Source: Streptomyces sp. SID8352 (GTDB lineage Bacteria; Actinomycetota; Actinomycetes; Streptomycetales; Streptomycetaceae). From it: 64,000 bases of DNA. Shown one piece after another: positions 42,512 to 51,017 of this stretch (position 1 is its first letter; each line of letters opens with the position of its first letter). Where the stretch lies: NCBI RefSeq assembly GCF_009862265.1, contig NZ_WWGX01000104.1:186183-250182 (forward strand), in the 5' to 3' direction. A program made the position numbers and the translations under genes. Under the pieces are notes generated by a model. The model was not told the DNA's origin and made no database searches. It was given only the letters and a program-made list of their open reading frames with translations.

Positions 42512-43537
42512 TCAGAAGTCGTCGAAGTCCTCGACGGCGTCGGCGATGCCGTTCACGAAGCTCGTGTAGGTCAGCGCGAAGCCGAACCGCTCGGCGAGGT
42601 TGCCGTCGATCCAGTGGCCGTCGGCGACCGCGGGCACGCGCCGCAGCAGCGGATCCGGTTCGAGGTCCTTCTCCGCCTTGTAGACGAGGAGCACGTCCGC
42701 GTCGCCCAGGGCGCTCACGGCGTTCTCGTAGCTGAGCATGTGCCCCGAGCCCGACTGGTTGGGCGGGGCGCTGCTGATCTCCTCGTTCTCGAGGATCGTG
42801 AAGCCGAGCGCGGGGAGGACCACCTGGTAGACCGACTCGTCGGAGATGACGGTGAAGTTGTCGACGGGGGCGTGGATGACCGCCGCGCTCCTGCCCTCGG
42901 CGTAGTCGCCGATCCTCGCGCGCGCGTTCTTCACCGCCTTGTCGTACCCGGCGATCGCCCGCTCGGCGCGGTCGGTGCGGCCGAGCAGGGTGAGCTGGTC
43001 GGTCATCGCGACGAACGGGTCGTCGACGGTGGCCCCCTTGACGTCGAGGCCGTCGTTGACGGCGAGGACCGGGGCTATCTCGTCGAGCTTGAAGTTCTCG
43101 CCCTCGTAGTACTTCCACCAGCCGGCGCCGACCACGATGAGGTCCGGATCGTAGGAGGCGATCTCCTCCCGGTTGAGGTCGAACGCCGAGTTCTTGAGGT
43201 GGGCGGCGTCCTTGTCGACCAGGGGCGACAGCGGGCTGTCCTGGCCGTGGGCGGTGGCCACGATCGGGTATCCGGCGAGGAGCGCCATCTCCAGCCCGCT
43301 GCGGCTGTCGAGGACGACGACGCGCCGCGGGTCGGCGGGGAGCGTCGCCGTGTAGCCCTCGTAGGCGAAGTCGATGGTCCGGGCCGGGGCGTCGCCGCCG
43401 GCCGCCTTCGCGTCCGGTCCGGAGGAGCATCCGGAGAGCAGGCCGACGGCCAGGAGGGCGCAGAGCCAGGCGGGGGCGCCGCGGCGCGCGGCCGGCCGGA
43501 GGCCCGCGCGGGCCGGGGAGGGGAGTGCAGACGGCAT
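42512..43537 (-). CDS. Iron-siderophore ABC transporter substrate-binding lipoprotein
   Basis: 341 aa. Signal with lipobox LSGC (Cys37). FecB/BtuF-type domain: RRVVVLDSRSGLEMALLAGY, REEIASYDPDLIVVGAG, ENFKLDEIAPVLAV, RSAAVIHAPVDNFTVISDES and DADVLLVYKAEKD. It captures a ferric siderophore outside the membrane. The gene is 78 bp after the ATPase gene; AAGGAA precedes ATG 43537. Confidence 0.92.
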   Translation of the reverse strand: MPSALPSPARAGLRPAARRGAPAWLCALLAVGLLSGCSSGPDAKAAGGDAPARTIDFAYEGYTATLPADPRRVVVLDSRSGLEMALLAGYPIVATAHGQDSPLSPLVDKDAAHLKNSAFDLNREEIASYDPDLIVVGAGWWKYYEGENFKLDEIAPVLAVNDGLDVKGATVDDPFVAMTDQLTLLGRTDRAERAIAGYDKAVKNARARIGDYAEGRSAAVIHAPVDNFTVISDESVYQVVLPALGFTILENEEISSAPPNQSGSGHMLSYENAVSALGDADVLLVYKAEKDLEPDPLLRRVPAVADGHWIDGNLAERFGFALTYTSFVNGIADAVEDFDDF

Positions 43538-43615
43538 GGGGTTCCTTGAGGATGCTCGAAGGGCCCGCGTGCGGGACCACGTGGTGCGTGAGGCGGGGGC
43601 GCCTCGTGTTCCACG

Positions 43616-44548
43616 CTAGGCAGGGGACGGGACGTGCGGGGGACGCCCCGCGTCGCGTTCGGGACTCCGGGCGGACGCGGTGGCGGCACCGCGGTCGCGC
43701 CCGAGCGGGACGACCGTGGGCGTCCCCGTCACCGGGTCCGGTACGACGCGGCAGGCGAGGCCGAAGACCTCGGCGACGAGTTCCTCGGTGACGACGGACT
43801 CCGGCGGCCCCTCGGCGGCGATCCGGCCGTCCTTCATCGCGATGAGGTGGGTGCCGTAGCGGGCGGCGTGGTTGAGGTCGTGCAGGACCGCGACGAGCGT
43901 GTTGCCGGCGAGGTGCAGATCGGTGAAGAGTTCCAGCAGCTCGATCTGGTGCGCGATGTCCAGGAACGTGGTCGGCTCGTCGAGGAGCAGCAGCGGAGTC
44001 TCCTGCGCGAGCACCATCGCCACCCACACGCGCTGGCGCTGGCCGCCGGACAGTTCGTCGACGAGCTGCGCCGACAGGTCGGTGACGCCGGTCGCGGCCA
44101 TGCTCTTCAGCACGGCCTCCTCGTCCGCGTCCGTCCACTGCCGGATGAAGCCCTGGTGGGGGTAGCGACCGCGGGCGACGAGATCGGCGACGGTGATGCC
44201 GTCGGGGGCGAGCGAGGTCTGCGGAAGCAGGCCGAGGCGCCGCGCGACCTCCTTGGCCCGGTACGACGTGATGGCCCTGCCGTCGAGCAGGACGGCGCCC
44301 TCGCGCGGACGGATGAGCCGGGAGAGCGCGCGCAGGAGGGTGGACTTGCCGCAGGCGTTCGGTCCGACGATCACCGTGAAGGACCGGTCGGGGATGGTGA
44401 CCGAGAGCCGCTCGGAGATCAGCTTCCGGTCGTAGCCGATGCTCGCCCGCTCGACGCGCAACTGCGGTGCCGGTGCTGCCGGTGCCGGTGCCGGTGCTGT
44501 GGTCGGGGGCGTGGTCGTGGTCGGGGCGCCGGGATCGGTGGATGTCAT
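43616..44548 (-). CDS. Iron-siderophore ABC transporter ATPase
   Basis: 310 aa. Walker A GPNACGKSTLLRALSRL, Q-loop LLPQTSLAPDGITVADLVARGRYPHQG, signature LSGGQRQRVWVAMVLAQ, Walker B LLLLDEPTTFLDI, switch His in VLHDLNHAARYGTHL. FecE/FepC type. The N-terminal 28 residues are a Thr/Pro/Ala-rich extension. It lies 31 bp after the second permease. The final ~40 residues are polar. Confidence 0.95.
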   Translation of the reverse strand: MTSTDPGAPTTTTPPTTAPAPAPAAPAPQLRVERASIGYDRKLISERLSVTIPDRSFTVIVGPNACGKSTLLRALSRLIRPREGAVLLDGRAITSYRAKEVARRLGLLPQTSLAPDGITVADLVARGRYPHQGFIRQWTDADEEAVLKSMAATGVTDLSAQLVDELSGGQRQRVWVAMVLAQETPLLLLDEPTTFLDIAHQIELLELFTDLHLAGNTLVAVLHDLNHAARYGTHLIAMKDGRIAAEGPPESVVTEELVAEVFGLACRVVPDPVTGTPTVVPLGRDRGAATASARSPERDAGRPPHVPSPA

Positions 44549-44579
44549 GCTCGTGCCTTCCGGGACGGGGGTGTGGTGG

Positions 44580-45662
44580 TCACGGGCGCTTCCTCGCCTC
44601 GTGCACGAGGAGCCAGATCAGGTACCCGCCGCCGATGACCACCGTGACCGTGCCCACCGGCAGCATCACCGGAAGGACGTGGAGGGCGACGTGGTCGGAG
44701 GCCGCGAGCAGCGCAGCCCCCATGAGGGCGGAGGTGGGCACCGGGACGCCCGGCGCGCGGGTGAGGCGGCGGGCGATCTGCGGCGCGGCGAGCGCCACGA
44801 AGGAGATCGGTCCGGCCGCGGCCGTGACGACCGCGACGAGTCCGACCGAGAGCAGCATCAGGGTGAGGCGGGCGGACTCGACGCGGACCCCCAGCGCCCG
44901 CGCGGCGTCGTCGCCGAGTTCGAGCTGCCGCAGCGGGCGGCACAGCACCAGCGTCACGGCGAGGAGGAGCACGACGAGGAGAGCGCCGGCCCCGGTCTGC
45001 TGCCAGGTGATGCCGTTCAGCGATCCGGCCCCCCAGACCGCGGCCACCAGCGCGGCGTCCAGGTCGGCGGTGAGCGTCAGCCAGGTGTTCAGCGAGCCCA
45101 GCGTCGCCGAGACCGCGATCCCCACGATGATGAGCCGGAACCCCCGCACCCCGCGGGTGAAGGCGAGGAGGTAGACGGCCGCCGCCGTCGCGACGCCTCC
45201 GATCAGCGCCCCGGCCGCGACGTCGAGGTAGGTGCCCCCGAGGACGATGATCACGACGAGCGCGCCCGTGTACGCGCCCGCAGAGAAGCCGAGGATGTCC
45301 GGACTGGCCAGTGGATTGCGGGTCAGGGACTGGAACACGGCGCCGCTGGCCCCGAGGGCGGCGCCGAAGGTGATCGCGGCGAGCGCGCGCGGCATCCGCC
45401 ATTCGACGACGACGGTACGGGTGAAGTCGTCCGCACCGGAGAAGAGCGCGTGTCCGACCTGCGCCAGGCTGAGCGGGTACTCCCCGCTCACGAGCCCCAG
45501 CACCCCCAGGACCAGGCAGACGCCCACGAGGACGAGGCACACCACGCCGACGCGGACATCGAGGCGGAGCCGGACGCCCCGGACGTTCCGGTGCAGCATC
45601 CGGCGGCCGGGGTCCACCCTGGCAAAGGACGCCGCGGACGGGTCGGGGGACGAGGCGGTCAC
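44580..45662 (-). CDS. Iron-siderophore ABC transporter permease (FecD type)
   Basis: 360 aa with about nine membrane segments. Characteristic RMPRALAAITFGAALGASGA, VFQSLTRNPLASPDILGFSA and GPISFVALAAPQIARRLTRA. The GTG start overlaps the upstream permease stop by 4 bp. It pairs with that permease to form a heterodimeric channel. Confidence 0.94.
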   Translation of the reverse strand: MTASSPDPSAASFARVDPGRRMLHRNVRGVRLRLDVRVGVVCLVLVGVCLVLGVLGLVSGEYPLSLAQVGHALFSGADDFTRTVVVEWRMPRALAAITFGAALGASGAVFQSLTRNPLASPDILGFSAGAYTGALVVIIVLGGTYLDVAAGALIGGVATAAAVYLLAFTRGVRGFRLIIVGIAVSATLGSLNTWLTLTADLDAALVAAVWGAGSLNGITWQQTGAGALLVVLLLAVTLVLCRPLRQLELGDDAARALGVRVESARLTLMLLSVGLVAVVTAAAGPISFVALAAPQIARRLTRAPGVPVPTSALMGAALLAASDHVALHVLPVMLPVGTVTVVIGGGYLIWLLVHEARKRP

Positions 45663-46720
45663 AGGCCGCTCACCTTCCTCCGGCGGACCAGCACGATCAG
45701 CACCGGAGCGCCCACCAGCGCGGTGACGATCCCGACGGGGATCTCCGCCGGGCGCATCACCATCCGGCCGGCGATGTCCGCCACGAGCAGCAGGATCGGG
45801 GCCAGGGCGAGCGTGTAGGCGAGGATCCAGCGCTGGTCGGGGCCGGCCATCCAGCGTGCGACGTGCGGCACCATCAGGCCGACGAAGCCGATCGGACCGG
45901 CGAGCGCGGTGGCGCCGCCGGCCAGCAGGGTCACGGCGACGACCACGAGCACGCGGGTGCGCAGGACGTTCGCGCCGAGCGCGGCGGCCATGTCCTCACC
46001 CAGCGCGATGGCGTTCAGGGGCCGCGCCGTGAGGAGGGCGATCACGAATCCCGCGGCCAGGAAGGGCAGTACCGGCCACACCAGGTCCAGGCTCCGCCCG
46101 ACGACGGAGCCGGCCCCCCAGTTGCGCATGCTGTCGAAGGCCCGGGGATCGAGGAGTGTCAGGGCACTCGTGAGACCGCTGAGCACCGCCCCGAGGGCGA
46201 CTCCCGCCAGGACGAGGCGCAGTGGATCCGCGCCGCCCCGGCCGGCGGCGCCGATGACGTAGACCGCGAGCGTCACGACCAGGGCGCCGGCGAACGCGAA
46301 CCACACGTATCCGGAGATCGACGCGACCCCGAACACCCCGATGCCGACGGCGACGGCGAACGCGGCACCCGAGGCAACGCCCAGGATGCCCGGATCGGCC
46401 AGCGGGTTGCGCGTGAGCGCCTGGATCAGCCCGCCCGCGACACCGAGTGAGGAGCCCACCGCGATCGCGATCACGGTGCGGGGCACACGCAGATCGCGGA
46501 CCACGAAGTGGTCCTCCGCACCGGTGGGGGAGAACACCGCCTGCCGGACCACGGAGAGGGGGATGTCGCGCGATCCGACGGCGACGCTGAGGACGGTCAC
46601 CACCGCCAGTACGGCGAGGATGACGAGGAGCAGGAGGGTGCGGGAGGCGTTGCTCCCGGCGACCCCGTGCGGGGGCCGCGCGCCGGTCACCTCGACGGAG
46701 CGCGGCGGGACGGACATCAT
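45659..46720 (-). CDS. Iron-siderophore ABC transporter permease (FecC type)
   Basis: 353 aa. FecCD fold with DLRVPRTVIAIAVGSSLGVA, GGLIQALTRNPLADPGILGV and GPIGFVGLMVPHVARWMAGP. First transporter gene of the operon, 144 bp downstream of the AraC gene. ATG 46720 (second ATG at 46717) has GGAGTG about 10 nt upstream. The gap holds a 21-bp-spaced direct repeat that may be the AraC target. Confidence 0.94.
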   Translation of the reverse strand: MMSVPPRSVEVTGARPPHGVAGSNASRTLLLLVILAVLAVVTVLSVAVGSRDIPLSVVRQAVFSPTGAEDHFVVRDLRVPRTVIAIAVGSSLGVAGGLIQALTRNPLADPGILGVASGAAFAVAVGIGVFGVASISGYVWFAFAGALVVTLAVYVIGAAGRGGADPLRLVLAGVALGAVLSGLTSALTLLDPRAFDSMRNWGAGSVVGRSLDLVWPVLPFLAAGFVIALLTARPLNAIALGEDMAAALGANVLRTRVLVVVAVTLLAGGATALAGPIGFVGLMVPHVARWMAGPDQRWILAYTLALAPILLLVADIAGRMVMRPAEIPVGIVTALVGAPVLIVLVRRRKVSGL

Positions 46721-46811
46721 CGGTTGGACACTCCAGATCGGGCCGCGTCCGCGGGTGAGGGTGGTCGGCGGCGGCGTGCCCCGACGCTATGGCGGTCACG
46801 TCGAGGCGTGG

Positions 46812-46838
46812 GGACAGGACGTGTCTCGTTCAGGACAG
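46812..46838. promoter_or_regulatory. Direct repeat, possible AraC-family site
   Basis: GGACAG at 46812-46817 and 46833-46838 (extended GGACAGGAC and GGACAGCCC), 21 bp apart, i.e. two helical turns, about 95-120 bp before the permease start. AraC proteins commonly bind such in-phase direct repeats. Binding is inferred. Confidence 0.4.
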
Positions 46839-46864
46839 CCCGGCGGCGGTTCCCGGCACGCCGC

Positions 46865-47659
46865 TCACGGCCGGCCCACCAGATCGCCGGGTGTGCAGCC
46901 GACCGTCTTGCGGAAGGCCGCGACGAACGCGCTCGTGGAGCTGTAACCGACGCGCCGCGCGACGACCTTGACGCTCGAACCGTCGGCGAGCTGGCCGAGG
47001 GCGGCCCGCATGCGGACGAGCCGTCGCCAGTGGGCGAAGCCCATCGCCACCTCGGCGGCGAAGGCCCGGGTCAGGGTGCGGGAGGTGATGTTCAGGACCA
47101 CGGCCCACTGCTCCAGGGAACGGTCGTCGGCGGGATCCCGCAGCACCCTCTCGACGAGGGGCGCCAGCCGCGAGTCCCGGGGGAGCGGCACGTCCAGCCG
47201 GGCCGACTCGGTGACCTCCAGCATGTCCACGCACACCTGCTGCGCGCGGATGCGCTGCTCGGCGGTCATCCGCGCGTACTTGAGGTGCATGAGCAACTGC
47301 CGGACCGCGGGGATGACGCTGACGACGACGGGGCGGTCCCACGCCCTCCGCCAGGAGTCCGGCGCGAAGTACGTCGCGCGCACCTCGGTGTGATCGCGCG
47401 TCGAACCCTCGTGCTCCACGCCGGCGGGCACCCACAGACCGAACCCGGGCGTCACCGTCCACTGCCTGCCGTCGGCGTACATCGTCACGACGCCCCTGTC
47501 GGACCAGAGCAGTTCGTGCTCCGCGTGCCGGTGCGGCGGCCAGCTGACCGCCCGCTCCGGCTCGTACACGCTCGTCGTGAGGAGGAAGGGGCGGGGGACC
47601 CGCCGATCGGTCGCGGAATCGTTTCTTTCCGGAGCGGGCGGAAGTGAGAGCAGCGTCAT
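46865..47659 (-). CDS. AraC-family regulator of siderophore uptake
   Basis: 264 aa from ATG 47659 (CGAGG 5 nt upstream), preferred over a start 6 codons earlier. The N-terminal cupin sensing domain reads PPHRHAEHELLWSDRGVVTM and YADGRQWTVTPGFGLWVPAG. The C-terminal double HTH reads SLEQWAVVLNITSRTLTRAF and VVARRVGYSSTSAFVAAFRK with TVGCTPGDL. It probably activates the permease operon when ferric siderophore is bound, under an iron box 22 bp upstream. Confidence 0.9.
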   Translation of the reverse strand: MTLLSLPPAPERNDSATDRRVPRPFLLTTSVYEPERAVSWPPHRHAEHELLWSDRGVVTMYADGRQWTVTPGFGLWVPAGVEHEGSTRDHTEVRATYFAPDSWRRAWDRPVVVSVIPAVRQLLMHLKYARMTAEQRIRAQQVCVDMLEVTESARLDVPLPRDSRLAPLVERVLRDPADDRSLEQWAVVLNITSRTLTRAFAAEVAMGFAHWRRLVRMRAALGQLADGSSVKVVARRVGYSSTSAFVAAFRKTVGCTPGDLVGRP

Positions 47660-47681
47660 GGGAACCTCGGCGGGCAAGGAG

Positions 47682-47700
47682 TTAGGTAAGGGTAACCTAA
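47682..47700. promoter_or_regulatory. DmdR/IdeR-type iron box
   Basis: TTAGGTAAGGGTAACCTAA matches the actinobacterial consensus TTAGGTTAGGCTAACCTAA at 17 of 19 positions, 22 bp before the AraC start codon. Iron-loaded DmdR/IdeR would block the promoter. Confidence 0.9.
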
Positions 47701-48263
47701 CCTAATCCATTCGGTCCCACGATGCCCGGGTCCTCCCGGTCCGATATCGACGGGCCCCGCGCGGCCCCGGCCCCGGCGGGCACCGGACCGCGCCGGTCCC
47801 GGCGCGGCACTTCGCTCCCCTCGGGCCGTGCCTCCGGCACGGCGCTTCGCTTCCGGCGCGAGGCTGTGCTTCCGGAGTCCCGGCGGACGCGACCTCCGAG
47901 CCTCCGGGCGGTGGCACGCGGGCGGGACCGGCGCTCCACGCCGTTCCCGGTACGCACGCCGGCGGGACCGGTCCGCGTACCGGGAACGGTGGAGAAGACC
48001 GGAGGGGGAGGCGAGATCCTGTTCGCCGACCGGGTCGGCCCCCGCTGCGACCGGGTCACCGGCCGCACATGGGGAGGGGCGGGCAGGACATCCGAGGTGC
48101 GGCGCGGCGGGGCCCCGACGAGCTGGTCAACGCCTCAGGCGCAGCCCGCCCCCGGCAGCACCGGACCCGGGACCGGGCCGAACCCGCCGCCGGGATGGGG
48201 GCTTCACCCCGGAAGCACCTCCGGCGGGGCTGGAAAAAGGGCCTCGACGATCCTCACTCCTGC
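47701..48263. other. Gene-free gap
   Basis: 563 bp between the iron-regulated promoter and the end of a leftward membrane-protein gene. G+C-rich, with no supported gene or clear hairpin. Confidence 0.45.
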
Positions 48264-49898
48264 TCAGCAGTGCTTCTGCCAAGGCGCCCGGTATGAGCTG
48301 TCCAGTTCATACCTCCCTGGCCCCGGTACCTTGAGGCGCACCCACTCGCCGTCCCGTTCGATGCATCCCGCGCTGGAGCGCAGCCAAGGGGAGTAGGCGA
48401 TACGCAGTCGCACGGTGCCTTGCTCCCGGGTGCGGACGGTCACACTGGCGTTGTCGCTGCCGACCACGGACGCACCGGCGCCGTCGGCCATGGGGCGGGC
48501 ATCGGTGACCGCGTAGATCCGCCAGTGGGCGTCATGCCACACCGGCTTCAGCCAGTCGGGCTCGCTCCTCACGAGCTCGGCCTCGTCCTTCGCCGCGAAG
48601 TCGGGCTCGCCGCTCGGCAGAACGACATATCCCACCGCCCAGTCGTCGAGCCAGGAGCGGTACTTCGCGGGGGAGAAGCGCCCCTCGTAGAAGAGTGCGC
48701 CGCGTTCCAGGTCGACCTGACGGTTCCACCCCCGCGCGAGATTCACGTGAGGGCCCAGCACGGTGGTCTCCCGATGGTTGACCGCCGGCACGACCTCCAC
48801 GCGGGTCCGGTCCGCACCCAGCCGGTTCAACGCCGCCAGCACACCGCGTGTTTCGGTCGCCCAGGTCGGCACCGGGGTCGACATGCTCGTCACACGCACG
48901 GTGTGGGACGTGACCCACTGCACGGAGAGCGCGAGTGCGACAGCGAGGGCCGCCTTCTGCAGCTTGCGCCCCTTGTCGGCGAGCAGCGCGGCGAGTAGTA
49001 CCGGGCCGCCGAACAGTTCGGCGAGTCGGACGACATTGGCTCCCACGGGCGTGGGGATCAGCGCCGACAGGATGACGCCGAGTAAGTAGGTCGCGGCGCT
49101 GTAACGGAGCACTCGCCACTCACGGGGAGCGAACGCGGCGAGCAGCGCGCTGAAGAGGATCGGCTTCCACAGATCGCTCGTCGACATGGGCATTACGCCG
49201 TTGAAGGGGAAGAGCAGTGTCGTCAGACCCACCACGGCGGTGGGTGGAGCGCACAGGACCAGGGCTTTGCCGAAGTCCCGGTCCAGTAGCCGGCCCGCGC
49301 CGCACACGAGAAGGAACAGTCCTGCCACCGGACTTGCCATCGTTGCCAGGAGGCTGAACACACCAGCCGCGACGAGGCGTTTTTCCCCGCCCATCAGCAT
49401 CAGGCACGAAACCAATGCGAGCGCGACGCCGAGCGCGAAAGTGGACCGGCCCGAGGCGACATTGCCCCAGAGGAACAGCACGGCCAGAAGCGTGGGCCAC
49501 AGCGGATGGCGAACGCCGCTGCGCACGAAAATACGGCCCACCAGCCAGGAGGCGGCAATACCCGAGGCGACGGTGACGGTTCGTACGCCGACCAGTGCCA
49601 TCAGTTGCGGGGCCAGAACGCTGTAGTTGCCCACATGGACGCCTCCGTACCAGCCGATGCTGTACGGCGATCCCGGATGTTCGGCGACGAATCGGGTCCA
49701 GGAGACCTGTGCGGCGAGATCCCCGCCCCCGGTGGCAAGAAAGGTGGCCCATAAAATGTACGCGGGGAGGGCGAGGACGGTGGCCGAGATGGGAACGCGA
49801 TGCCGTACCCAAAGGGTGCGTAACCGATCCGGCCCGTCGGGAGGAGAGCTGATCTCGTGTGCCGACGACTTGGTCGTCGGCGAGACAGTGGATGTCAC
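48264..49898 (-). CDS. Polytopic membrane protein, GT-C glycosyltransferase-like
   Basis: 544 aa from GTG 49898; an in-frame GTG at 49943 is an alternative and neither has a strong ribosome-binding site. Residues 1-35 are polar; about ten hydrophobic segments follow (ISATVLALPAYILWATFLAT, LMALVGVRTVTVASGIAASW, ALGVALALVSCLMLMG). The first outer loop holds SWTRFVAEHPGSPYSIGWYG. The C-terminal ~190 residues form an extracytoplasmic domain. Topology resembles GT-C transferases or related Streptomyces membrane proteins, but I see no decisive catalytic motif. Base composition is less G+C-extreme than its neighbours, hinting at acquisition. Confidence 0.72.
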   Translation of the reverse strand: MTSTVSPTTKSSAHEISSPPDGPDRLRTLWVRHRVPISATVLALPAYILWATFLATGGGDLAAQVSWTRFVAEHPGSPYSIGWYGGVHVGNYSVLAPQLMALVGVRTVTVASGIAASWLVGRIFVRSGVRHPLWPTLLAVLFLWGNVASGRSTFALGVALALVSCLMLMGGEKRLVAAGVFSLLATMASPVAGLFLLVCGAGRLLDRDFGKALVLCAPPTAVVGLTTLLFPFNGVMPMSTSDLWKPILFSALLAAFAPREWRVLRYSAATYLLGVILSALIPTPVGANVVRLAELFGGPVLLAALLADKGRKLQKAALAVALALSVQWVTSHTVRVTSMSTPVPTWATETRGVLAALNRLGADRTRVEVVPAVNHRETTVLGPHVNLARGWNRQVDLERGALFYEGRFSPAKYRSWLDDWAVGYVVLPSGEPDFAAKDEAELVRSEPDWLKPVWHDAHWRIYAVTDARPMADGAGASVVGSDNASVTVRTREQGTVRLRIAYSPWLRSSAGCIERDGEWVRLKVPGPGRYELDSSYRAPWQKHC

Positions 49899-51017
49899 TG
49901 GTGATTCCGTTCGGTAATCTCCGAGAGATCGACGCCGCCTCACAGAATCGATCTCGGTTCACGATCTACCCCATGACCCGTTGGGTGAGAACGGGCCGTA
50001 CAAGGGAAGTCGTCGTTCCCGGAGAACGCGCGGGACTTGTCCTTGTGGCCGGTGGCCTGCCGGAGCGTGACGCGTACGGCGGCCCGCGCACCACCCTGGG
50101 CAGCGGTCGCCGCAGGAGCGGCAGTGGAGAGGCCGGCCGGCGCACACGGCTGCGAGGCCGAGTGAAAGAGTGGGCTTGCGTGCTTCCTCTCGGGTTTTCG
50201 GTCAGAAGCGAGAACCGTGCCGCGGGAGAGGGCTTCATCCCTCCGCTTTCGGGCGGCTCGCCGGTCGATCTCCTGAATGCAAACATTTCATCCGCGTGAA
50301 GGTCAACTGTTCATTGCCGCGATGGTGACATATGGCTAGAATCGCCCGCAATTCCCATTGGTGTCCACCAGGGTCGGTGACCGATTTCATGCGGTTTGTG
50401 CACCCTGTTTGTGTAGCCATCTACATATTTTGCACGACTTATGGGCCGGGGCCGAAAGGCACGCGTGCCGGGGATGATTGTGGAGCGACTCTTCATATGG
50501 CGTGAATTGTATGGCTGAATGAAAAGATCCTATGCGCCTGTTGGTCCCGATCGTTCATGAGTCCTTGCCGGTTTGCCGGCGTGGCCTCTGCGTTTGTGTG
50601 GTGCGGTCCTTTCGGGGCTGCGGCGGGCCGAAAGTCCGGTTCTCGTGTCCGATGGGCGCCGGCTTCCACGACACCGGTGTGGTCGTACGGGTTGTCGGGA
50701 CGGCCGGTGCGGCTTACGCGCTGGTGCGCGGTAGGCGGTGAGGCGCCGAGTCCCTGGCACTTCGGGACGGCACCGCATGCTTGCCGCAGGCGCGGAGCAG
50801 TCGGCAGCCGTGCTGATGGGGGGAGGGGCGCTCGACGGGGCCGGGTGAGAGCGCGGTCGGCGGGCCGTGCCGTGTCCGGGGCGCGCGTGCGCGCCGGAGG
50901 GCCGGGAGCCGGTCGACACGGCCGTCGGCGGTTCCCGACGAGTCGGGTCGCGGATGCGTCAGGCCGCCGGCTTCCCGGGCTGTGTGAGATTTCGTGAGAC
51001 GTGAGAGGGTCTGGGGC
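49899..51017. other. 1.1-kb gap with an AT-richer core
   Basis: No domain-bearing frame. Bases about 50290-50540 are visibly richer in A/T than anything else outside the IS region (GGTGACATATGGCTAGAATCG, TAGCCATCTACATATTTTGC, GTGAATTGTATGGCTGAATG). It could be a regulatory region, a small RNA locus or the scar of a lost element. The right side (50560-51017) is ordinary G+C-rich spacer preceding the PcaL-like gene. Confidence 0.45.

Noticed and set aside
42425-46864. Additional iron boxes before individual siderophore-transport genes
   Set aside because: Gaps between these genes contain no TTAGG...CCTAA-type sequence.
5120-48020. Shared GTGGAGAAGACCGG near 5142 and 47990 as a possible dispersed repeat
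   Set aside because: Only about 14 bp match, without extension on either side; compatible with chance in this composition.
50532-50741. 69-aa plus-strand frame starting MRLLVPIVHESLPVCRRGLC
   Set aside because: No ribosome-binding site, no domain and overlapped by equally open frames; not supported as a gene.
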